DNA from: Patescibacteria group bacterium
GTDB lineage: Bacteria; Patescibacteriota; Minisyncoccia; UBA6257; HR35
Length of the DNA stretch: 18,541 nt
Assembly (NCBI GenBank): GCA_025060085.1
Contig: JANXCM010000009.1
Span: forward strand, 1 to 18,541
Direction: 5' to 3'
Below the pieces are notes generated by a model. That model was given only the letters and a program-made list of their open reading frames with translations, ran no database searches and was not told the DNA's origin. Within the stretch, counting starts at the first letter, position 1. Every line of letters starts with the position of its first letter. This document shows, in pieces, positions 7,832 through 14,766 of this stretch. Made by a program: the position numbers and the translations under genes.

Positions 7832-8036
7832 AAAAATTTTTTGTCCAATTTGTAAAAAGGGTAGAATAAAAGTAACTAAAAGATTAAAAACAAGAAGCAA
7901 ATATAATCCAACTAAAAATTATTTTCAGTATCCTAATATTCAATGGTTTCAACTGCCCAACGGCAAAAGAATTAAAATTTGTATGAAATGTAGAAAAAAA
8001 ATATTGAAGTCTAAATTAGAAAAATTAAATATCTAA
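7824..8036 (+). CDS. rpmB: Large ribosomal subunit protein bL28, zinc-ribbon form
   Basis: A 70-aa basic protein with two CxxC pairs (C7/C10 and C53/C56), as in the zinc-binding form of bL28. The body shows the family layout: CPICKKG at the start, a basic TKRLKTRSKYNPT stretch (18-30) where bL28 has its conserved basic strand, PNIQWFQLPNGKRIKIC (37-53) corresponding to the PN.....V...G....vkvc strand, and a final basic helix. The start overlaps the PilM-like gene by 8 bp. The end overlaps the convergent ParB-domain gene by 12 bp, so both genes' 3' ends share sequence. A generic zinc-ribbon protein is the alternative, but the PN...NGK..KIC.KC pattern favours bL28. Confidence 0.72.
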   Translation: MNKKIFCPICKKGRIKVTKRLKTRSKYNPTKNYFQYPNIQWFQLPNGKRIKICMKCRKKILKSKLEKLNI

Positions 8037-8840
8037 TTCCTCTTCTAAACTTCTCAAAACTAATTGAGGTTTTTCTCTTGCTTCTTGAATATTGTTTATT
8101 AGTTCAGAAAATAGCTCATCAAATTCAGTTGGTAATCTTTTTTTCTTATAAGGATTCGCCCAAGAAATTATTTGATTGTAAACATAAGGATGCCATCTAC
8201 CCATATCTTTAATCTTTTGAGCAATTTCTTTCATTAAACTATTAACAATCAAAATTTTTTCTGCTCTTTTTTGTCTAATTTGATAGGCTTCTATAATTTT
8301 TTCATCTAAAAAGAAATCACATTTTTTTAAAATTGATTCAAAAGAACTACCAGTTAATTTTTCTGATTTTTCATAGGCAATTCCTAATGTTATATAATAA
8401 GCTTGTTCCAATGAATCAATTATTTCTGGATCAGATTCTAAAATCTGAGGTTGATTATTTAAATATTCACGATAAACAGCTAAAGCTACATATGCTTTTT
8501 CTCTAATGTTTAATTCTTTTTCAATATTAAAATTCATCATCAACTGAGCTAACCTTTGAGGAACAATGATTACCGGTAGTTCCTTTATACCTAATTCTTG
8601 AGCGGCTAAATAGCGATGTTGACCATCAATAATTATGTACCTACCTTCTTTTTCTTCAATAACAATTAAAGGAACTAAAAAACCTATTCTTTCCATTGAA
8701 TTGATTAAATGTTTTACATGATATTGACTTGGTTTACGTTGATGAGAAATAACTTCTAAATTTTCTATAGGAACTATAGTAATAGTAAGAGGATAATTTT
8801 TATAAGGATCGTTGAATTTTAATTTTTTTTCTTTACTCAT
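8025..8840 (-). CDS. ParB/sulfiredoxin-domain protein
   Basis: A 271-aa protein with an N-terminal ParB-like domain at about 20-95. Visible features are the opening IVPIENLEVISHQRKP strand, a helix around HVKHLINSMERIGF (41-54), PLIVIEEKEGRYIIIDGQHRYLAA (57-80, with GQHR at 73-76) and ELPVIIVP. In this family the GxxR box binds nucleotide (CTP in true ParB; ADP/ATP in SerK-type free serine kinases). The C-terminal two thirds is helical and I do not recognise it; there is no clear helix-turn-helix KorB domain, so a plasmid/chromosome-partitioning role is not established. It is divergent from reverse gyrase across 57 bp and tail-to-tail with rpmB. Possible roles are a DNA-binding regulator or a small-molecule kinase. 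Confidence 0.75.
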   Translation of the reverse strand: MSKEKKLKFNDPYKNYPLTITIVPIENLEVISHQRKPSQYHVKHLINSMERIGFLVPLIVIEEKEGRYIIIDGQHRYLAAQELGIKELPVIIVPQRLAQLMMNFNIEKELNIREKAYVALAVYREYLNNQPQILESDPEIIDSLEQAYYITLGIAYEKSEKLTGSSFESILKKCDFFLDEKIIEAYQIRQKRAEKILIVNSLMKEIAQKIKDMGRWHPYVYNQIISWANPYKKKRLPTEFDELFSELINNIQEAREKPQLVLRSLEEELDI

Positions 8841-8897
8841 TTTTATATAATTATATACTACTTTTAAATTTTTAAATTAGCTAATTAAGTTTAAAAA
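8841..8897. promoter_or_regulatory. Divergent promoter/operator region, parB-like gene and reverse gyrase
   Basis: This 57-bp gap must hold the promoters of both genes. On the minus strand TATAAT (8850-8855) ends 9 nt before the ParB-domain ATG, predicting a leader of about 3 nt. A perfect 12-bp palindrome, AATTAGCTAATT (8875-8886), lies 11 nt before the reverse gyrase ATG and could be an operator. In sequence this AT-rich such a palindrome could occur by chance. No Shine-Dalgarno sequence precedes either gene. Confidence 0.4.
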
Positions 8898-11800
8898 ATG
8901 AACGAATTACAAGCTAAATATCTTAAAATTTGCCCTATTGATAAAAAGGAGGCTACAGTGGAAGAAATTTTGAAATTTCAAGAATGCTATGAAGATTATC
9001 GAAAATTTAAATTAAACTACCAAAAACTATTAAAAAAAGGACAATGTCACAAATTGAAAGAAAGTGAATCTATCTGTGAAATAGAAAGGAAAATAACTTT
9101 ATTCAAAAATTATTTTAAAAAAACTTTAAATTATTATCCCTTCAATCTTCAACTCTATTGGGCAAAGAGATTATTAAAAAATGAAAGTTTTAGCATTATT
9201 GCGCCTACGGGTTTTGGTAAATCAACTTTTGGAATAATTTTTTGTCTTTTTTCCGCTCAAATTTTAAAAGAGAAGAAAATTTATTACCTAGTTCCAACTA
9301 AAATTTTAGTAAATGAAATAGAAAGAAAATTTAATTTTTATAATAAAGACAAAAAAGTGAAAATTTTAACTATCAAAAAGACAAAAGATAAAAATTTATT
9401 AAATGAAGATTATGATATTTTAATCACCACTTCTCAATTTCTTCACAAAAATTTTGATCTTCTTTCTAAAAATTTTAATTTAATTTATATTGATGATGCT
9501 GATTCAATGATTCGACAACCTAAAAATATTGACAAAATATTAAAATTAATAGGATTCAAAGAAGAAGAAATAGAAATAGCTTTAAGAATAGTGGATCTTA
9601 AAAGAAAAAAGAATTATCAAGAAATTGAAGCACTTAAAAAAAACATTAATTTCGATCAAAAAGGAAAAATTATTGTTGCCTCAGCTACTTTAACTCCTCG
9701 GACAAAAAGAATTAACTTATTTCGAGAATTACTCAATTTTGAAATTGGTTTTTCTCATACTTATTTAAGAAACATCGTAGATTTTTATTTTGAAGTAAAA
9801 AATAAAAAGGAGCTTTTTAAAAAATCTATGATTTGGATAAAAAAGTTAGGTAAGGGTGGTTTTATTTTTCTTTCTGATGATTTTAAAAAGGAAGATTTAA
9901 ATATTTATCTTGAATATCTTCGTCATAATAACATATCTTGTCTTTCCTATGAAAAATTTAATTCACAAAATAGGCTTTTATTCGAAAAAGGTGAAATTCA
10001 TGTAGTAGTAGGATTTTCTAATATTCGTAACCCTCTTACTCGAGGAATTGATCTTCCTCATATTGTTCGTTATTCTTTATTTGTTGGTGTACCAAAATTT
10101 AAAATTCCACTCAAAATAACTTATTCTCCTCGAATATTATTAATGATGGTTTTAACTTTCCAAGAATATTTATCTCAAGAAGAAGATATCTTAAATGATA
10201 TTAAATTTCTCAAAAAATATAGCTTTCTTAGAGAAGAAAATATATTAGAGAATAAAAATCTTAAAAATAAAATTGAACTAATTCAAAAAAAACTTGAAAA
10301 TCTTTTCCAAGATAAAAATTTTTTAGAAAAAATTAAAAATAATAAAAAAATTAATCTTCTTCAAGAAGGAAAGGAAAAATTTCTTGTAGTAGCTGATGCT
10401 CGAGGATATATTCAAGCTTCTGGTCGAACATCAAGGTTGTTTCCTTTGGGCCTCACTCAAGGATTAAGTATTCTCTTGGTAGAAGATAAAAAATCTTTTG
10501 ATGGTTTAAAAAATAAATTAAAAATTATTGGTTATGATATAAATTTCTTAAATATTAAGGAGAATAAAGAAAAATTAGTCAATATAATTCCAAAAATAGA
10601 TAAAGATAGAATGATAGTAAAAGAAATTATAAAGGGCGAAAGAGTATTTTTTCGGGATCCTATTAAAATTATCTTGGTAATTGTTGAATCGCCGACAAAA
10701 GCAAAAACAATTGCCAATTTTTTTGGAAAGCCTGCTAAAAAAATATATAAAAATTTTTTAATCTATGAAGTTAGTTTAGGAAATTATTTATTAAATATTA
10801 TCGCCACTATTGGTCATTTTATTGATTTAGTTTACCAAAGAGGATATTATGGTGTAGAAAAAATTGGACATAATAAATTTTTACCTATTTTTGAACCTCT
10901 AAAAATTTGTTTAAACTGTTATCGACATATAGATATTAATGATATAAGATGTCCTGTTTGTAATTCTCAAAATTTTTTTAATAAAGAGTTTTTAATTGAT
11001 ATTTTAAGAAATCTAGCCCGAAATGTCCAAAAAATATTTATAGCTACTGATCCTGATACAGAAGGTGAAAAAATAGCTTATGATCTTTTTATTTACTTAT
11101 ATCCTTATAATCAAAATATTGCAAGAATTGAATTACATGAGATTACAAGAGAAGAATTCCTAAAAAATATTAAAAAACCTCGTAAATTAAATATTGATTT
11201 GGTTTGTGCTCAGATTACTAGAAGAATTGCTGATCGTTGGATAGGTTTTTCTTTAAGTGAAAAAATTCAAAATAAATTTAAAAACTTAAATCTTTCTGCT
11301 GGTAGAGTTCAAACACCTGTTTTAGGTTGGACAATTAACAACGAAATTAAAAGGAAAGAAAATAAAATATACATCTTGAGAATATTTTTTGAAAATAATT
11401 ATTTAGATTTTCAAATAGAAAATAAAGAAATAATTAACACAATCAAAAAAGAAAAAAATAATTTAAATTTAGAAGTCAATTATTTAGAAGAAAAGATTGA
11501 AACAATTAACCCCCTGCCACCATTTCAAACCAGTGATCTTTTGAAATCTGCTTGGCTGATTTTTAAATTTGATCTTAAAACAACGATGTCTTTAGCTCAA
11601 GATTTGTTTGAAAGAGGTTTAATTACTTATCATCGCACTGATTCAATTTATATCTCGGAAGAAGGTCAAAAAGTAGCTTATGAATTTTTGTCCAAACAAA
11701 ATAAATTTAATTTATTTCACAAAAGAAGTTGGGGAAATCAAGGAACTCATGAAGGTATTCGTCCCACTAAACCTCTTTCTGTTGAAGAAATTATTGAACA

Positions 11801-12392
11801 ATTAATCATCAATCAAAATGAACTTCTATCAAAAAAGCATTTAAATCTTTATGGTTTAATTTTTAAAAGATTCATTGCTTCTCAATGTCGAAGTATAAAA
11901 GTTAAAAAAATAAAAACGATTTTTAGTCTAAAAAATGAAAATAAAATATTAATTAAAATGGAAAAAGAATTTATTTCAGAAATTACAGAAAGTGGCTTTA
12001 ATGAATTTTACTCTAATTTTTTTCTCCTTAATCTTCCTCAAGGAAATTATCAAGTTAAATCGATTAAAATTAATAGATTCCCCAAATACCCCCCTTATAC
12101 TCAAGCTTCAATAATTGATGAAATGAAAAATAAGGGTTTAGGAAGACCATCAACATATTCTCTGATTATCGAAACTCTTTTAGAAAGAAAATACCTTATT
12201 GTTAATAAAGGTTACCTTATTCCTACTAAGATAGCTAAAGAAATTTATACCTATTTACTTTCTGATTATTCTGATTTAATTGATGAAAATTTTACTAAAA
12301 AATTAGAAAAAAATATGGATTTAATAGAAAAAAGAAAAATAGATTATCAAAAAATAATAAAAATATTATTTAAAAGATTATTTCAAAAATAG
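8898..12392 (+). CDS. rgy: Reverse gyrase (helicase-topoisomerase IA fusion)
   Basis: Reverse gyrase introduces positive supercoils using ATP and is the classic marker of hyperthermophily. All core motifs are in one 1164-aa chain. Helicase part: Walker A APTGFGKST (102-110, K108), DDAD in place of DEAD (199-202), SAT (262-264), the H2 strand RGIDLPHIVRYSLFVGVPKF (382-401), a helical lysine-rich latch insertion (about 405-495), and motif VI QASGRTSRL (506-514). Topoisomerase part: Toprim VIVESPTKAKTIANFFG (594-610), zinc finger 2 (C671, C674, C685, C688), ATDPDTEGEK (716-725), ITRRIADRWIGF (773-784), LSAGRVQTPVLGW (799-811), the catalytic Tyr Y911 in GLITYHRTDS, GTHEGIRP (949-956) and GLGRPSTY (1080-1087). 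The N-terminal zinc finger is degenerate: C12 and C30 have lost their CxxC partners. The SET-domain gene follows 5 bp after the stop. The motifs exclude a plain TopA. Confidence 0.98.
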   Translation: MNELQAKYLKICPIDKKEATVEEILKFQECYEDYRKFKLNYQKLLKKGQCHKLKESESICEIERKITLFKNYFKKTLNYYPFNLQLYWAKRLLKNESFSIIAPTGFGKSTFGIIFCLFSAQILKEKKIYYLVPTKILVNEIERKFNFYNKDKKVKILTIKKTKDKNLLNEDYDILITTSQFLHKNFDLLSKNFNLIYIDDADSMIRQPKNIDKILKLIGFKEEEIEIALRIVDLKRKKNYQEIEALKKNINFDQKGKIIVASATLTPRTKRINLFRELLNFEIGFSHTYLRNIVDFYFEVKNKKELFKKSMIWIKKLGKGGFIFLSDDFKKEDLNIYLEYLRHNNISCLSYEKFNSQNRLLFEKGEIHVVVGFSNIRNPLTRGIDLPHIVRYSLFVGVPKFKIPLKITYSPRILLMMVLTFQEYLSQEEDILNDIKFLKKYSFLREENILENKNLKNKIELIQKKLENLFQDKNFLEKIKNNKKINLLQEGKEKFLVVADARGYIQASGRTSRLFPLGLTQGLSILLVEDKKSFDGLKNKLKIIGYDINFLNIKENKEKLVNIIPKIDKDRMIVKEIIKGERVFFRDPIKIILVIVESPTKAKTIANFFGKPAKKIYKNFLIYEVSLGNYLLNIIATIGHFIDLVYQRGYYGVEKIGHNKFLPIFEPLKICLNCYRHIDINDIRCPVCNSQNFFNKEFLIDILRNLARNVQKIFIATDPDTEGEKIAYDLFIYLYPYNQNIARIELHEITREEFLKNIKKPRKLNIDLVCAQITRRIADRWIGFSLSEKIQNKFKNLNLSAGRVQTPVLGWTINNEIKRKENKIYILRIFFENNYLDFQIENKEIINTIKKEKNNLNLEVNYLEEKIETINPLPPFQTSDLLKSAWLIFKFDLKTTMSLAQDLFERGLITYHRTDSIYISEEGQKVAYEFLSKQNKFNLFHKRSWGNQGTHEGIRPTKPLSVEEIIEQLIINQNELLSKKHLNLYGLIFKRFIASQCRSIKVKKIKTIFSLKNENKILIKMEKEFISEITESGFNEFYSNFFLLNLPQGNYQVKSIKINRFPKYPPYTQASIIDEMKNKGLGRPSTYSLIIETLLERKYLIVNKGYLIPTKIAKEIYTYLLSDYSDLIDENFTKKLEKNMDLIEKRKIDYQKIIKILFKRLFQK

Positions 12393-12397
12393 AAAAA

Positions 12398-12961
12398 ATG
12401 AAAATAAAAAAAATTAGTTTAAATAATAAACATTATTATAAAAATTTAAGATTAAAAAAAACAATTAACGGTTTGGGTATTTTTGCTAAAAAAAATTTTA
12501 AGAAGGATGAATGTATTTTAGAATTTATTGGAGAAATAATAACTAAATATGAATTTGATAAAATAAAAAATAAAAAATTAAAAAAATTAATGGATGATTA
12601 TTCTCTTCAGATTGGCAAAAATATCTTCTTAATCGGAACAGGAAACAATAAAAAAGAATATGGAGATTTTATTAATCACTCTTGTGATCCTAATTCTTAT
12701 GTTTATATCAATGGAAATCAAATTTTATTATTAGCCTTAAGAAACATAAAGAGAGGTGAAGAAATAACTTATGATTATTCTACTACAATGTATCGTGATT
12801 CGTGGTCGATAAAATGTAATTGTCAATCAAAAAATTGCCGAGGTTATATTAAAGAATTTAAATATTTACCAAAAGATATTAAAATTAAATATTATAAATT
12901 AGGTATTTTACCAGATTACATAATTAAAATATTTTTTAAGAAAGATAGTAAAAATTTTTAG
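12398..12961 (+). CDS. SET-domain protein lysine methyltransferase
   Basis: SET proteins transfer methyl groups from S-adenosylmethionine to lysine side chains. The 187-aa protein is almost entirely this domain: GLGIFAKKNFKKDE (25-38, the GxG SAM-binding strand), EFIGEII (42-48), the pseudoknot motif FINHSCDPNS (91-100), EEITYDYS (121-128, catalytic Tyr region), and a post-SET cysteine set C140, C142, C147 which with C96 can bind one zinc, as in eukaryotic SET enzymes. The domain is therefore predicted to be active. There is no signal peptide, so it acts in the cytoplasm. It begins 5 bp after the reverse gyrase stop with no promoter space, so the two are probably co-transcribed. Its stop directly abuts the stop of convergent rplU. 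The substrate is unknown; reverse gyrase, a DNA-binding protein or a ribosomal protein are guesses from context. Confidence 0.9.
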   Translation: MKIKKISLNNKHYYKNLRLKKTINGLGIFAKKNFKKDECILEFIGEIITKYEFDKIKNKKLKKLMDDYSLQIGKNIFLIGTGNNKKEYGDFINHSCDPNSYVYINGNQILLLALRNIKRGEEITYDYSTTMYRDSWSIKCNCQSKNCRGYIKEFKYLPKDIKIKYYKLGILPDYIIKIFFKKDSKNF

Positions 12962-13264
12962 TTATTTTATCACAATATCATTAATTTTAATCTGAGTAAA
13001 ATAATTTTTATAACCCAACTTTTTCTTATAACGTGTTTTGGGTTTAAATTTAATTATATGGATTTTCTTTTTAATTTGATTGACAATTTCCCCCTTCACA
13101 AAAACATTTAGTAAATAAGGTTTACCTAAAATAGTTTTATTTTTATCGTAGTAAAGAAGAACTTTATCAAAAATTAACTCTTTTCCTTCTATTTTATCAA
13201 CAGTAATTATCTTTCCTTTTTCAATTAAATACTGTTTGCTACCTATTTCAATAACAGCTATCAT
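12962..13264 (-). CDS. rplU: Large ribosomal subunit protein bL21
   Basis: A 100-aa protein matching bL21 along its length: MIAVIEIGSKQYLIEKG at the N-terminus (the usual form is ..AVI.tGGKQY.V..G, here with Ser for one Gly), FDKVLLYYD (32-40), ILGKPYL (45-51), and the basic KKIHIIKFKPKTRYKKKLGY (65-84) followed by NYFTQIKINDI. bL21 binds 23S rRNA. In most bacteria rplU is followed by rpmA (bL27); here no rpmA follows because the convergent SET gene begins immediately at the stop. It may be the last gene of the minus-strand unit from rplM, or have its own promoter in the 48-bp gap upstream. Confidence 0.93.
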   Translation of the reverse strand: MIAVIEIGSKQYLIEKGKIITVDKIEGKELIFDKVLLYYDKNKTILGKPYLLNVFVKGEIVNQIKKKIHIIKFKPKTRYKKKLGYKNYFTQIKINDIVIK

Positions 13265-13312
13265 TTTATAAAAAAATTAAAAAAATAAAATTCAAATTAT
13301 TAATAATAGTAA

Positions 13313-13627
13313 TCAATAATTGATAAAAAATATTCTGAATAAGATAAAAAAATTAAAAAGAAAGATAATAAAATTTATTAAATTTAAAATTTTTTTATTA
13401 AAACTTAAATAAATTAAAATTGAATTATAAACAATTAACAAACTAAAAGCAAGAGGATAAAGATATAATATTTCTTTAGAAGATAATAAAATTTTTTCAG
13501 GATAAGGTTTATAATAATATACAATTTGATTGAAATTAAATAAACTAATTACTAATAACCAGCTTATCCAAATTAAAAAAATTAAAATTAAATTAAATAA
13601 CAAATCCTCTTTGTTTCTCATTATCAT
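13313..13627 (-). CDS. Small hypothetical membrane protein
   Basis: I do not recognise this 104-aa protein. It has about three hydrophobic helices (roughly 9-28, 52-74 and 80-102), and almost no charge outside short loops (RNKED near the start, YYKPYPEK at 37-44). The ATG at 13627 overlaps the murG stop codon in an ATGA arrangement, which suggests translational coupling with murG. A second ATG lies two codons downstream at 13621. The position directly after ftsW-murG hints at an envelope role, but nothing in the sequence shows one. It is very AT-rich and low in complexity, so translation is likely rather than certain. Confidence 0.6.
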   Translation of the reverse strand: MIMRNKEDLLFNLILIFLIWISWLLVISLFNFNQIVYYYKPYPEKILLSSKEILYLYPLAFSLLIVYNSILIYLSFNKKILNLINFIIFLFNFFILFRIFFINY

Positions 13628-14763
13628 TTTTGAAGAATAACAATAATTTCTCTTACTATTTTTTCGGTAGCTTCTATTTTAGAAAATTTCAAAGCGTTTT
13701 CTCTCATTTCTTTTAATAATTGAGTATCATTTAAAGTTTTAATGATAATGGTAGCTAATAAATCTGGAAAAAGATTTTCTTCCTCAATAACAATAGTTGC
13801 TCCATTATCAGCATAATAATAAGCATTTTTAATTTGATGCTCGCCACCGACTTCTTTTTTAAGAGGTATTAAAATACTCGGCTTACCACAAGCAGCTATT
13901 TCAAATATTGTTCCTGCTCCAGCCCGAGCAACAATTAAATGAGACATTTTCATTAATTTAATTAAATCATTGTTATCAATAAAATCTATGGGGTGATAGA
14001 AGTTTTTTCTCATAGGAACATTTTCTAAAATATATCCTGCAGCTATTTGAGAATATTCTTGAAACATTTTCTTGCCCAATTGATGAACAACTTGGCAATT
14101 TTTTAGAAGTTTATTTAAAGAAAAAATAATTGCTTCATTAATTTTTTGAGAGCCTTGAGAACCACCTAAAATTAAAACTATCTTCTCATTAGAATCTAGA
14201 TTAAATTTTCTATAATCATCAAAATTAGGATTAATTTTAGAGAAATCCGGATTAAGAGGTTGACCAATTAAAGCTGTTTTATTTGTATTAAAAAATTTTT
14301 TAGTTTCTTCAAAATTAACTCCAATAAGATTAGCAAATTTGCCCGCCCAAAAATTACTTCTACCTGGAATTGTATCTGATTCATGAATAATAATTGGTAT
14401 TCTTAACAACCAACCAGCTAAAATTACTTCTAAACTACCAAAACCTCCCTTCGAAAAAATAACATTAGGCATTAAAATATAAAGCCTAAAAAGAGAAATA
14501 AAAAAACCAAGAGGAAATTTTAGAAAATCGAAAAAATTCAATGGATCAAAATATCTTCTTAATTTACCAGCTGGTATCTTAAAAACTTCGATTCCTTTAT
14601 TTTTCATTAAATCTTCATCAAATGGATTGGCTCCTAAATAGAAAATCTTATATCGCCAATTTCTTTTAACCATTTCTTCTTTAAATTTTTGGGCAACGAA
14701 AATAAGGGGGAAAAAATGACCACCTGTTGCTCCACCAGTTAAACAAAGTCTAATTTCTTCCAT
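13624..14763 (-). CDS. murG: MurG N-acetylglucosaminyltransferase (lipid II synthesis)
   Basis: MurG adds GlcNAc from UDP-GlcNAc to lipid I at the inner face of the membrane, making lipid II. The 379-aa GT-B protein shows the N-terminal loop TGGATGGHFFP (9-19), KGGFGS (105-110), HESDTIPGRSN (127-137; many MurG have HEQN here), the second glycine loop GGSQGSQKINE (200-210), and the donor-site region ARAGAGTIFEIAACGKPSILIP (279-300) followed by HQIKNA (309-314). It ends with TGA overlapping the next ATG. It sits 3 bp after ftsW, as in the dcw cell-wall/division cluster, although murD, murC and ftsZ are absent here. Its presence argues that the organism makes peptidoglycan. Confidence 0.96.
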   Translation of the reverse strand: MEEIRLCLTGGATGGHFFPLIFVAQKFKEEMVKRNWRYKIFYLGANPFDEDLMKNKGIEVFKIPAGKLRRYFDPLNFFDFLKFPLGFFISLFRLYILMPNVIFSKGGFGSLEVILAGWLLRIPIIIHESDTIPGRSNFWAGKFANLIGVNFEETKKFFNTNKTALIGQPLNPDFSKINPNFDDYRKFNLDSNEKIVLILGGSQGSQKINEAIIFSLNKLLKNCQVVHQLGKKMFQEYSQIAAGYILENVPMRKNFYHPIDFIDNNDLIKLMKMSHLIVARAGAGTIFEIAACGKPSILIPLKKEVGGEHQIKNAYYYADNGATIVIEEENLFPDLLATIIIKTLNDTQLLKEMRENALKFSKIEATEKIVREIIVILQK

Positions 14764-14766
14764 TAT

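Noticed and set aside
10532..10717. 61-codon open frame on the minus strand
   Set aside because: It lies wholly inside reverse gyrase, across the conserved start of the Toprim domain, and its translation resembles no family. It is a shadow of the real gene.
8898..12392. Separate helicase and TopA genes
   Set aside because: The frame is continuous, and motifs such as QASGRTSRL, the second zinc finger and TYHRTDS occur in the order specific to reverse gyrase.
1425..14763. Recoded UGA (Gly), as in Gracilibacteria/Absconditabacteria
   Set aside because: gatB and murG both end at TGA at their expected family length, and no conserved protein here needs TGA to be read through.
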